Part shown: positions 7,938-16,562 of the stretch, in pieces
Layout of the letters: every line of letters begins with the position of its first letter
Numbering within the stretch: the stretch's first letter is position 1
From: an uncultured Bacteroidales bacterium
GTDB lineage: Bacteria; Bacteroidota; Bacteroidia; Bacteroidales; UBA4417
DNA length: 45,260 nucleotides
Assembly (NCBI GenBank): GCA_903822525.1
Contig: CAIJPI010000143.1
Coordinates: forward strand, 1 to 45,260
Direction of reading: 5' to 3'
Program-made: the position numbers and the translations under genes
The notes under the pieces: model-generated
What the model was told of the DNA's origin: nothing
The model's database searches: none
Seen by the model: only the letters and a program-made list of their open reading frames with translations

Positions 7938-8738
7938 TTATTTTGTGCACACAACTTGATTTTTATATTCCAGATTTAACTTACGGTACTTGTTCCATCC
8001 GGTTTTAACAAGACCATATTTATAAAAATATTTCAGGTTTTCGAATTTTTCGGCTGCATCGGTAGTATCCCCGAAGTTGATAATATGCGAACCCGCTTTG
8101 GTTACCAGTTGTATTTTGCCGTTTGTAGTTATATACACCTGCTCAATAAGCGCATTGAGGATACTGTCGGGCATTATCAGTTCAGCCATAAGATGCAGAT
8201 CGTACAGGCTTTGTAATCTGGCGCGCAGCACATGGTTCGAGTCAGGTACCGAAAAAATATTCCTGCCATCGCTCAACGGGCTTTCAATCTGACCTGTGGC
8301 TATCAGAGCTTTATAAGGATACAAAGGGTCAAGAGGCATGATCCGTCCTTTATGGTCAATATAATGCTGCTGTCCGTCAGGTGTAAAATAACGGATTACC
8401 GGCACACACTGGTCGGCTTTAATAATCAGATCGCCTTCAACGGTGAGTAGTACATCCGAGTTTTCGAGATAGGGATTTTTTTGTACAAAATCAGTTATTC
8501 CGGCTATATCAACATCGTTAATGGTTTTTGTTTGCAGCTTGCCAAATTTTTTGGTGATTTCAGCTATCAGGTCATGCCCGCTCATTAAAGGCTGTGAGCC
8601 CACATAATCGATGTTACAACTTATGCTTCGGCACTGTTTAACGGCGTGCATGGCATTGGCAAAACTCATCATGACTACAACACCTGCTGCTATTGCAATC
8701 CATAAGGTAATGAGTAATATTTTTACCAATAGCTTCAT
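7938..8738 (-). CDS. ftsQ: Cell division protein FtsQ
   Basis: Bitopic inner-membrane protein of the divisome, 266 residues from the ATG at 8738. One N-terminal membrane helix (LLVKILLITLWIAIAAGVVV) follows a very short cytoplasmic stretch. The periplasmic part carries a POTRA-like region (about 45-115, with NPYLENSDVLLTVEGDLIIK) and the beta domain with DHKGRIMPLDP near 150. Sequence conservation of FtsQ is low, so the call rests partly on position between murC and ftsA. The frame is open further upstream to 8801, but the ATG at 8738 begins one base after the murC stop (TAG-T-ATG), which fits tight operon packing. Confidence 0.9.
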   Translation of the reverse strand: MKLLVKILLITLWIAIAAGVVVMMSFANAMHAVKQCRSISCNIDYVGSQPLMSGHDLIAEITKKFGKLQTKTINDVDIAGITDFVQKNPYLENSDVLLTVEGDLIIKADQCVPVIRYFTPDGQQHYIDHKGRIMPLDPLYPYKALIATGQIESPLSDGRNIFSVPDSNHVLRARLQSLYDLHLMAELIMPDSILNALIEQVYITTNGKIQLVTKAGSHIINFGDTTDAAEKFENLKYFYKYGLVKTGWNKYRKLNLEYKNQVVCTK

Positions 8739-8739
8739 A

Positions 8740-10113
8740 CTAATTGTTTTTATGGCCGGTGAAAAAATTTTCAATAGGTTCAACCAGGGTGTCGATATCA
8801 CCGGCGCCCATGGTTAACAGTATTTCAGTATGCCGGCCCTTGAAAAAACCGGGAATATCATCTTTCTGAACCAGATGTTTATTGCCGTGGTTCATTAACG
8901 AAAGGAGCATTTGTGAATCAATACCCGGTATCGGGAGTTCGCGTGCAGGATAAACAGGAAGCAGAAGGATTTCATCGAGCAGCGACAGACTCTCAGCAAA
9001 TTCAACTGCAAAATCGCGGGTTCTGGTGAAAAGGTGCGGTTGAAAAATACCCGTTATTTTCCGTCCCGGAAACATATCCCTGGCTGAGCCGATGCATGCT
9101 TTTAACTCGGCAGGATGATGAGCATAATCGTCGATATATACGAGGCTGGTTTCATTAAGCCTGATATCGAAGCGGCGTTTTACACCTTTAAAAGTGGCAA
9201 GAGCCATGCTTAATTCGTCAGGAGTAACTCCACATTGCATTGCTGCAGCTAATGCGGCAACAGCATTTTCAACATTGTATAAACCTGGAATCCCAAGAAC
9301 TAAGTTGTCGATTTTGCCATTCGGATAGTGAAAATCAAAATGATACAGGCTGTTTTCGAGACTCAGATTTGTAGCATAGTAATCAGCTTCTTCGTTAACC
9401 GCATAAGTATACACATGGCTGTCAGCCGGCATTTGAAGTTGCAGGTCAAGACCCTTTTTAATTATAAGTGATCCTTGTGTTACAATATTACCGGTAAAAC
9501 TGCTGAAAGCCTCATGTATGGCCTCATGATTTCCATAAATATCGAGGTGGTCGGAATCTGTACTTGTAATAATAGCAATATAAGGGTAGAGATGAAGAAA
9601 CGACCTGTCGTATTCATCGGCTTCGGCTACCAGGTAAGGTGATGTTTCGGAAAGCAGAAGGTTATTGTCGTAATTCCGCGATATGCCCCCGAGAAAAGCC
9701 TGGCAGCCCACATGTGATTGCTGCATAAGGTAAGAAACCAGGGTTGATGTAGTGGTCTTGCCATGAGTGCCGGCACAGGCTATGGTTTTGTATTCCGATG
9801 ATAGCATACCCAGTACTTCTGCTCTTTTCATCATACGAATGCCGCTTTTCTGAAGATACTGGAATTCGGTATTTTGAACAGGTATGGCAGGGGTATATAC
9901 TACCAGGCCTGTTTCAGCAGGTATTAATGTAAGATCTTCATGATAATGAATAAACATGCCTTCTTTCTCAAGTTGTGAAGTAAGGGCGGTACAGGAGCGG
10001 TCATATCCATGTACCTCATAGCCTTTAGCGATAAAATAGCGCGCCAGGGCACTCATGCCTATGCCTCCGATTCCGAGGAAATAAATTATATGTTCATTTA
10101 CTTTTAAAGGCAT
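8740..10113 (-). CDS. murC: UDP-N-acetylmuramate--L-alanine ligase (MurC)
   Basis: Cytoplasmic ATP-dependent ligase that adds L-alanine to UDP-N-acetylmuramic acid, the first step of the peptide stem. 457 residues, typical length. It shows the N-terminal Rossmann motif FLGIGGIGMSALARYF, the Mur ligase P-loop CAGTHGKTTTSTLVSYL near 114, EADEYDRSFL near 170, the central-domain HLDIYGN near 195, and the C-terminal DDYAHHPAE motif near 327. The last segment DIPGFFKGR and ILLTMGAGDID is the usual end. Thirteen bases separate it from murG. Confidence 0.97.
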   Translation of the reverse strand: MPLKVNEHIIYFLGIGGIGMSALARYFIAKGYEVHGYDRSCTALTSQLEKEGMFIHYHEDLTLIPAETGLVVYTPAIPVQNTEFQYLQKSGIRMMKRAEVLGMLSSEYKTIACAGTHGKTTTSTLVSYLMQQSHVGCQAFLGGISRNYDNNLLLSETSPYLVAEADEYDRSFLHLYPYIAIITSTDSDHLDIYGNHEAIHEAFSSFTGNIVTQGSLIIKKGLDLQLQMPADSHVYTYAVNEEADYYATNLSLENSLYHFDFHYPNGKIDNLVLGIPGLYNVENAVAALAAAMQCGVTPDELSMALATFKGVKRRFDIRLNETSLVYIDDYAHHPAELKACIGSARDMFPGRKITGIFQPHLFTRTRDFAVEFAESLSLLDEILLLPVYPARELPIPGIDSQMLLSLMNHGNKHLVQKDDIPGFFKGRHTEILLTMGAGDIDTLVEPIENFFTGHKNN

Positions 10114-10126
10114 AAACTGGGCAATG

Positions 10127-11248
10127 TTATTTTTTTGTTTTTAATGCTAGTCCGAATACCAGTTCGGCGATCTTTCCTGCTGAATTGTGCATGGCCATGG
10201 AACTTATATTTGTGCAAAGTGTGTTTTGTGCCGGGGTGTCGGATGCCAGCGATAAGATGGCGCTGATTAAGCCGGCATGAGCTTCCGAATCTTTCACCAT
10301 CACAGCTGCTCCGCGTGAAGTAAGTGCAAGGGCATTCTTTGTCTGGTGATCTTCGGCAACATTAGGCGAAGGCACCAGGATTGAAGGTTTGCCGGTAATA
10401 CACAATTCGGAAATGGCGATGGCTCCTGCTCTCGAAACTACTATATCTGCAGCAGCGTAAGCCATATCCATTTCTTTGATAAAAGGCATTGTGATAATCC
10501 CATTTTCCTTACATCCGGTTACAGCCTGTGATGCCTGTTCAGCATAAGGTTTTCCTGTTTGCCAGATAAGTTGAATGCCTGCCGACGATAATTCTTCCAG
10601 GCCGGCATGTATGCTCTGGTTGATTGTCTTCGCCCCAAGGCTGCCGCCTACAACGAGTAAAGTGATACTGTCGGGCTGAAGATTAAAATGAAGCAGTGCT
10701 TCAGCTTTTGTTTTGTTGTTGAATTCTATATCATTCCTTACCGGGTTTCCTGTCAGCCGGATTTTGGAGGCAGGAAAGAATTTTTCCATACCCTCGTATG
10801 CCACGCATATATAATCGGCTTTTGAGGCCAGCATTTTATTGGTTATTCCCGGAAATGAATTCTGTTCCTGTATAACAGCCGGTATGCCTAACCAGGAAGC
10901 CATACGGAGGGTGGGACCGGAAGCATATCCGCCGGTGCCAATCACTACATCAGGTTTAAAAGTTTTAATGATTTTCCGTGCACGGTAAAGGCTTGAGATA
11001 ACTTTAAACGGGAACATAAGGATGCCGGTAGTGAGCCTGCGCTGCAATCCGCTTATCCACAATCCTTCGATCGGATAACCGGCAGCAGGAACTTTCTCCA
11101 TTTCCATACGGCCTTTTGCACCCACAAACATAATGGCAGCATCAGGAGCCGTGGCTTTTATTGCATTTGCAATTGCCACCGCCGGGAAAATATGTCCCCC
11201 GGTTCCGCCTCCGCTGAGTATTACACGTATGGGATTAGTCTGCTGCAT
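10127..11248 (-). CDS. murG: Undecaprenyldiphospho-muramoylpentapeptide beta-N-acetylglucosaminyltransferase (MurG)
   Basis: Peripheral membrane GT-B glycosyltransferase that adds GlcNAc to lipid I to make lipid II. 373 residues. It starts with the glycine-rich loop LSGGGTGGHIFPAVAIA, followed by VGAKGRMEMEKVPAAGYPI, VIGTGGYASGP near 105, QEQNSFPGITNKML near 128, the second-domain loop VVGGSLGAKTIN near 200, and the UDP-GlcNAc-binding segment VSRAGAIAISELCITGKPSILVP (about 270-290; residues split here only for description). Its start overlaps the end of ftsW by 14 bp, suggesting translational coupling. Confidence 0.97.
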   Translation of the reverse strand: MQQTNPIRVILSGGGTGGHIFPAVAIANAIKATAPDAAIMFVGAKGRMEMEKVPAAGYPIEGLWISGLQRRLTTGILMFPFKVISSLYRARKIIKTFKPDVVIGTGGYASGPTLRMASWLGIPAVIQEQNSFPGITNKMLASKADYICVAYEGMEKFFPASKIRLTGNPVRNDIEFNNKTKAEALLHFNLQPDSITLLVVGGSLGAKTINQSIHAGLEELSSAGIQLIWQTGKPYAEQASQAVTGCKENGIITMPFIKEMDMAYAAADIVVSRAGAIAISELCITGKPSILVPSPNVAEDHQTKNALALTSRGAAVMVKDSEAHAGLISAILSLASDTPAQNTLCTNISSMAMHNSAGKIAELVFGLALKTKK

Positions 11249-12410
11249 GTTCTGTTTCAGTTGCTAATTCGGTTGGTTCATCCGCTTCGTCCATTTCTTT
11301 GCTGACACTCAGTATAATTCCAATTGCAATACTGGTAAACCAGATACTGGTTCCTCCCATGCTTACCAGGGGCAGTGGCTGACCGGTTACCGGTACCAGG
11401 TGAACGGCAACGGCCATGTTTGCAAAAGCCTGTATAATCAGGCTGATGGTCACCCCGATGGCCAGCAATGCCCCGAAATTTCCGGGGGCTTTTATCGCAA
11501 TACGGATTCCCCGATACAGAAGAATCAGGTACATAAGAACTACAATTAAAGCACCTATGGCACCATATTCTTCGATGATGATGGCAAAAATAAAATCGTT
11601 GAAAGGGTTGGGCAGAAAATTTTTCTGCATGCTGTTGCCAGGTAGTTTGCCAACAATACCTCCGTTAGCAATGGCAATTTTTGCCTGTTCAACCTGGTAG
11701 TTTTCATCGCTGTCACCTCTGCCTCCGAAATTTTCGATACGGTTTTGCCATGTTCCCAAACGCCCGCTCGACTTGGGCGATACCATCAGGAAAGTAATGA
11801 AAAGAGCCAGGGCTGCAATACCTATTCCGGCAAGCGCGAGCAGGTATCTGAATTTCACACCCCCTATGAACATCAAAACGATACAGGTAACAAAAAGAAT
11901 AGCTGCTGTTGAAAGATTGGCAGGTAAAATAAGACCGCAAATGATCAGAACGGGCAGGAGTATGGGTATGAAAGCACTTTTCAGGTCCTTGATATTTTCC
12001 TGTTTTTTGGCAAGCATGCGGGCAACAAACATGATAAGTGCCAGTTTAGCAAGATCCGAAGGCTGAAACATGATATTGACACCCGGCAATGTGGTCCAGC
12101 GTGCTGCTTCGTTACGCACTTCCCCGAAAACAAGTGTATAAAAAAGAAGGGGTGCTGCCACAATAACCGCCAGCATGGATATTTTGGCATAATAAACATA
12201 CTTTATTTTATGCGCTGCATACATAAGTACAAATCCAAAAATAAGAATGCCCAGATGCTTGAGCAGGTAATACTCAGTATTTCCCTGTTTGAACCTGTAG
12301 GCCAGCGTTGTGGTTGAGCTGTAAACAGCCAGCACAGAGAATACCGAGAGGATAATCACCACTCCCCATATAACTTTATCCCCACGAATTTTCGGAACTA
12401 TCTGCACCAT
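11235..12410 (-). CDS. ftsW: Lipid II polymerase FtsW (SEDS family)
   Basis: Polytopic inner-membrane peptidoglycan glycosyltransferase of the divisome, partner of FtsI. 391 residues with about ten hydrophobic segments. Family marks: an ARWTTLPGVNIMFQPSD segment near 105 (the R-W and QPS-[ED] pattern of SEDS proteins), KQENIKDLKSAFIP, the extracellular loop GQPLPLVSMGGTSIW near 345, and a charged C-terminal tail. In this operon it lies between murD and murG, and with ftsI supplies the paired polymerase and transpeptidase. Division-type FtsW rather than RodA is inferred from the cluster. Confidence 0.95.
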   Translation of the reverse strand: MVQIVPKIRGDKVIWGVVIILSVFSVLAVYSSTTTLAYRFKQGNTEYYLLKHLGILIFGFVLMYAAHKIKYVYYAKISMLAVIVAAPLLFYTLVFGEVRNEAARWTTLPGVNIMFQPSDLAKLALIMFVARMLAKKQENIKDLKSAFIPILLPVLIICGLILPANLSTAAILFVTCIVLMFIGGVKFRYLLALAGIGIAALALFITFLMVSPKSSGRLGTWQNRIENFGGRGDSDENYQVEQAKIAIANGGIVGKLPGNSMQKNFLPNPFNDFIFAIIIEEYGAIGALIVVLMYLILLYRGIRIAIKAPGNFGALLAIGVTISLIIQAFANMAVAVHLVPVTGQPLPLVSMGGTSIWFTSIAIGIILSVSKEMDEADEPTELATETEHAAD

Positions 12411-12431
12411 TTTTGTGTTGCTCTAAAATAT

Positions 12432-13772
12432 TTAAAGATCTCTTACGGCTTGTTTGAACTTATCGCCCCGCTCTTCATAATTTTCGAATAAGTCGAAACT
12501 GGCACATGCTGGTGATAGCAGCACGGTATCTCCCTTTTTACCAATCGTATAAGCTGTATTAACAGCCTGTTCAGCTGATTGGGTTTCGTATATGGCTTCG
12601 ACTTTACTGCCAAAAAGTTCAATTATTTTTTTATTGTCGATCCCAAGGCAGATAATGGCTTTCACTTTTTGTGCCACCAGTTCCTCGAGTTTGCTGTAAT
12701 CGTTGCCCTTGTCAATTCCTCCGGCTATCCATATCACAGGCGATTCAACCGTTTCGAGCGCATACCATGTGCTGTTAACATTGGTTGCCTTGGAGTCATT
12801 GATAAAATCAATGCCATGGATACGTGCAACAAACTCGAGCCTGTGCGGTACATTCTCAAATGCACTCATCGACTGGCGGATGCTTTCCTTACGGATACCA
12901 ATCAGGTTCGTGGCAATTGAGGCGGCCATGGTGTTGTACACGTTGTGTTTGCCTTGTAGGGCGAGTTCTTCCAATGTCATGGTAAAGGGGTTATTATTTA
13001 TGTTTATATGTATATTTTTTTCAAAACAATACGCATTCGTTGAAGTAATTCCTGGCTGACAACTTGTGGTATAAATGCGGGCTCCCAGTTTGCGGTTGCC
13101 AACTTCTGCTGCACTTACACTGTCATCCAGGCAATAGATAAAGGCATCTTCCCGGGTCTGATTCTGAGCAATTCTGAATTTCGAGTCCACATAGTTTTCA
13201 AATTTGTGATCATACCGGTCGAGGTGATCAGGAGTGATGTTGGTAAGAATGGCTATGTCGGCTTTAAACCTGAACATACTGTCGAGCTGAAAAGAGCTGA
13301 TCTCAAGCACATACCAGTCGAATGTATGCAGCGCTACCTGTAGTGCGAAACTCTCACCAACGTTTCCGGCCAGTCCTACGTTCATACCTGCATTTTTCAT
13401 GATATGGTATATCAGTAGGGTGGTGGTGGTCTTGCCATTGGATCCCGTGATGCATATTTTACGTGCATCAGTGTACCTGGAAGCAAATTCTATCTCCGAA
13501 ACCACCGGTATATGTGCAGCTTTTATTTTTTGTATTAAGGGTGCAGTAGGAGGTATTCCCGGGCTGATTATTACTTCATCGGCATCAAGGATATTTTCCT
13601 CTGTATGCCTGCCTTCTTCGAATGCTATTTCAAAATGAGAAAGAACGTCTTTGTATTTTTCTTTTATTTTTCCGGAATCGGACAACCAAATCCTGAATCC
13701 CTGTTTCTTAGCCAGCACTGCTGCTCCTGTTCCGCTTTCGCCTGCTCCCAGTATGGCTATTTTTTTATTCAT
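12432..13772 (-). CDS. murD: UDP-N-acetylmuramoylalanine--D-glutamate ligase (MurD)
   Basis: Cytoplasmic ligase adding D-glutamate to UDP-MurNAc-L-Ala. 446 residues. The N-terminal domain has ILGAGESGTGAAVLAKKQG. The P-loop ITGSNGKTTTTLLIYH is near 110, LEISSFQLD near 155, and TNITPDHLDRYDHKFENY near 180. The C-terminal domain has NDSKATN near 315, AGGIDKGNDYS near 343 and LSPACASFDLFENYEERGDKF at the end (the last in its usual place). It sits 11 bp after mraY and 21 bp before ftsW. Confidence 0.97.
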   Translation of the reverse strand: MNKKIAILGAGESGTGAAVLAKKQGFRIWLSDSGKIKEKYKDVLSHFEIAFEEGRHTEENILDADEVIISPGIPPTAPLIQKIKAAHIPVVSEIEFASRYTDARKICITGSNGKTTTTLLIYHIMKNAGMNVGLAGNVGESFALQVALHTFDWYVLEISSFQLDSMFRFKADIAILTNITPDHLDRYDHKFENYVDSKFRIAQNQTREDAFIYCLDDSVSAAEVGNRKLGARIYTTSCQPGITSTNAYCFEKNIHININNNPFTMTLEELALQGKHNVYNTMAASIATNLIGIRKESIRQSMSAFENVPHRLEFVARIHGIDFINDSKATNVNSTWYALETVESPVIWIAGGIDKGNDYSKLEELVAQKVKAIICLGIDNKKIIELFGSKVEAIYETQSAEQAVNTAYTIGKKGDTVLLSPACASFDLFENYEERGDKFKQAVRDL

Positions 13773-13783
13773 CTTCCGGGTCT

Positions 13784-15040
13784 TTACCTGATCTTCAGCG
13801 TAATTATCGAAATCAGCGCCAGGGCTATCCCAATGATAAGGAACCGCATCACAATCTTTGGTTCAGGGTAGCCTTTCTTCTGGTAATGATGGTGCAGAGG
13901 GGCCATCAGGAAAACCCTTTTCCCTTCGCCTGTTCTTTTTCGCGTGTATTTGAAATATGCGACCTGTATGACCACCGAAAGATTCTCCGCGATAAAAATG
14001 CCGCACAATACAGGTATTAGTAATTCCTTGCGTATCATTATGGCAAATGCTGCGATAATACCACCCAAAGCCAGGCTCCCGGTATCGCCCATAAATACCT
14101 GTGCAGGATACGAATTGTACCAGAGAAATCCGACACATGCCCCCACCAATGCACTTATAAACACTACAAGTTCACCGGTATTCGGGATATACATGATATT
14201 CAGATAATCGGAGAATACTATATTGCCGCTCACCCATGCCAGTAGTCCCAGCGTAATAGCTATTACGGCTGAGGTCCCGGTCGCCAGCCCGTCCATTCCA
14301 TCGGTAAGGTTGGCCCCGTTCGATATAGCGGTTATAATCAGAATCACCATGGGGATAAAAATCAGCCAGGCATAATTCCTGTAATCGTCGCCAACCCATT
14401 TTAAGAGGATGGCATAATCAAATTCATTGTTCTTTAAGAATGGTATTGTGGTTTTAGTCGACTTAACCGGTGTAGCCCTGAATTTCTTATTATGATCTTT
14501 TACCTGTTCAAATGCAGTTAATGTCCCTGCTTTGATTTCAGTTTTCTTCTCAGGGAAACGTTCACGTATTACTATGCCCGGGTTGAAATAAAGTACTGAT
14601 CCTATTACAAGGCCTGCAACAATCTGCCCCAGGATTTTAAACTTACCTGCCAGCCCTTCTTTGTTTTTCCTGAAGACTTTAATATAATCGTCCAGGAAAC
14701 CTATCAGTCCCAGCCAAACAGTAACGAAAAGCATCAGAAGAATATAGATATTCAGGATTTTTGCAAAAAGTAAAGTTGGAATCAGTATAGCTCCCAGTAT
14801 GATAAGCCCTCCCATGGTAGGAGTTCCGGTTTTTGCCATTTGCCCTTCGAGTCCAAGTTCTCTTACCGTTTCGCCAATCTGTTTTGTGCGCAGGTAGTTA
14901 ATAATCCGTTTCCCGTAAATAAGTGAGATAAAAAGCGAAAATATCGTGGCCATTCCGGCACGGAACGAGATGTATTGAAACAACCCGGCTCCGGGAACAT
15001 TGTACGCTTTATCCAGGAATGAAAAAAGATAATACAGCAT
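13784..15040 (-). CDS. mraY: Phospho-N-acetylmuramoyl-pentapeptide-transferase (MraY)
   Basis: Integral inner-membrane enzyme that transfers phospho-MurNAc-pentapeptide to undecaprenyl phosphate, forming lipid I. 418 residues against about 360 in Escherichia coli. The extra length is an inserted loop at roughly 165-225 (from the [12 protein letters not shown] region to [10 protein letters not shown]), which I know from Bacteroidota MraY proteins. Motifs seen: [11 protein letters not shown] near 73, the Asp pair FLDDYIKV near 115, [12 protein letters not shown] near 248, [12 protein letters not shown] near 315, and the final [19 protein letters not shown]. About ten membrane segments. Placed between murE and murD. 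Confidence 0.97.
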   Translation of the reverse strand: MLYYLFSFLDKAYNVPGAGLFQYISFRAGMATIFSLFISLIYGKRIINYLRTKQIGETVRELGLEGQMAKTGTPTMGGLIILGAILIPTLLFAKILNIYILLMLFVTVWLGLIGFLDDYIKVFRKNKEGLAGKFKILGQIVAGLVIGSVLYFNPGIVIRERFPEKKTEIKAGTLTAFEQVKDHNKKFRATPVKSTKTTIPFLKNNEFDYAILLKWVGDDYRNYAWLIFIPMVILIITAISNGANLTDGMDGLATGTSAVIAITLGLLAWVSGNIVFSDYLNIMYIPNTGELVVFISALVGACVGFLWYNSYPAQVFMGDTGSLALGGIIAAFAIMIRKELLIPVLCGIFIAENLSVVIQVAYFKYTRKRTGEGKRVFLMAPLHHHYQKKGYPEPKIVMRFLIIGIALALISIITLKIR

Positions 15041-15078
15041 ATGGCGTTATTTTTCGGTTTTTACTAGTTATTTTTTAG

Positions 15079-16530
15079 TTAAAGCAAGTATTTCTTCAGA
15101 ATTTCCTTGTCATCGAAAGCCTGTTTCACACCCTTTATCTCCTGGTATTTTTCGTGACCTTTTCCTGCAACCAGAATCACATCATTGTCGCGCGACATAG
15201 CACAGGCAATCCTGATGGCGTCGTGCCTGTCGGTGATATTCTGCACATTGCGGGCATACTCTTTTTCAACTCCACTAAGCATTTCGGCTATAATAACTTC
15301 AGCATCTTCACTTCGGGGATTGTCGGAAGTAAGTATTACCCTGTCGCTCAGGCGGGCTGCAATTCGTGCCATCACCGGGCGCTTTGCTTTGTCCCTGTCG
15401 CCTCCGCATCCAACTACAGTTATCAGCATTTCGTTGCCTTTACGGAGTTGGTTTATGGTTTCCAGAACATTCTGTAAAGCATCGGGGGTATGCGCATAAT
15501 CCACAATTCCAATAATTCCCTGTGGAGATTTTATATAGTCGAAACGGCCCTCAACACTTTCGAGATTGCTCAATATGGTGAGTACTTCCAGCGGATCCTG
15601 CTCCAGCAATACGCTGGCAGCGTAAACGGCAATCAGGTTGTATCCGTTAAATTTTCCAACCAGGCGGCACCATATTTCGTGTCCGGCAAGGTCAAGATGC
15701 AGGCCATCGAGCGGTGCTTCAATAATCCGGCCCTTGAAATCAGCCATCTTCTGAAGACTGTAGGTATGCTTTCCGGCTTTTGAGTTCTGTAACATGACCA
15801 GCCCGTTACGGTCGTCAATATTGGTCAGGGCAAAGGATGTGGAAGGCAAAGTATCGAAGAAGCGTTTTTTTGCTTTCAGATACTCGTCAAATGTTTTATG
15901 GAAATCTAAATGATCGTGTGTTATATTGGAGAAAATACCCCCGGCAAAAGTCAGTCCTGCAATCCGGTTCTGAACTACAGCATGCGAACTAACCTCCATA
16001 AAGCAGTAGCTGCATTCTCTCTCAACCATAAGGCTCAGCAACTGGTTCAGCTTTATAGCATCGGGTGTGGTGTGAGTGGAAGCAATAATTTCATCATCAA
16101 CCCTGTTCAGTATGGTTGAAAGTAAGCCTGTATGATAACCGAGTTCCCTGAAAAGGTTGAACAGCAGCGTAACCGTGGTTGTTTTTCCGTTGGTGCCGGT
16201 TATTCCGACCAGCTTTAGCTTTTCCGAGGGGTTGCCAAACCAGTTCGAAGCAATGACTCCGGCAGCAAAACTGCTGTCGTCCACCAGAATGTAAGCAACT
16301 TTGGGATTTGTATTTTCCGGAATGTTTTCGCAAAGGATGGCAAGTGCGCCCTTTTCAATAACCTGTTCAATGTAGTCGTGCCCGTCGACACGTATGCCTT
16401 TCACGGCAAAAAACATGCTTCCTGGAATTGCTTCACGCGAATCAAAGCAGATACCGGTGATGCTGACATCAGCAGCACCCAGTACTTTCTTTGTGTTTAC
16501 GTTGCGAAGCAGTTCAGGCAGTGTCTTCAT
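15079..16530 (-). CDS. murE: UDP-MurNAc-tripeptide synthetase, meso-DAP type (MurE)
   Basis: Cytoplasmic ligase adding the third residue of the peptide stem. 483 residues. The P-loop is GITGTNGKTTTVTLLF near 109, HTTPDAIKLNQLL near 152, EVSSHAVVQNRIAG near 178, and ITHDHLDFHKTFDEY near 203. The C-terminal domain carries DNPRSED, the established marker for meso-diaminopimelate rather than lysine specificity, so this organism's peptidoglycan should be DAP-type. murF, the next enzyme, is not in this window. 38 bp upstream of mraY. Confidence 0.96.
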   Translation of the reverse strand: MKTLPELLRNVNTKKVLGAADVSITGICFDSREAIPGSMFFAVKGIRVDGHDYIEQVIEKGALAILCENIPENTNPKVAYILVDDSSFAAGVIASNWFGNPSEKLKLVGITGTNGKTTTVTLLFNLFRELGYHTGLLSTILNRVDDEIIASTHTTPDAIKLNQLLSLMVERECSYCFMEVSSHAVVQNRIAGLTFAGGIFSNITHDHLDFHKTFDEYLKAKKRFFDTLPSTSFALTNIDDRNGLVMLQNSKAGKHTYSLQKMADFKGRIIEAPLDGLHLDLAGHEIWCRLVGKFNGYNLIAVYAASVLLEQDPLEVLTILSNLESVEGRFDYIKSPQGIIGIVDYAHTPDALQNVLETINQLRKGNEMLITVVGCGGDRDKAKRPVMARIAARLSDRVILTSDNPRSEDAEVIIAEMLSGVEKEYARNVQNITDRHDAIRIACAMSRDNDVILVAGKGHEKYQEIKGVKQAFDDKEILKKYLL

Positions 16531-16562
16531 ATTGAATGGTATAGTACTATTAGTTAAAAGTC

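Noticed and set aside
7928-7954. Upstream TTG start for ftsA
   Set aside because: It would overlap the end of ftsQ and adds residues not typical of FtsA; the ATG at 7927 fits the conserved N-terminus.
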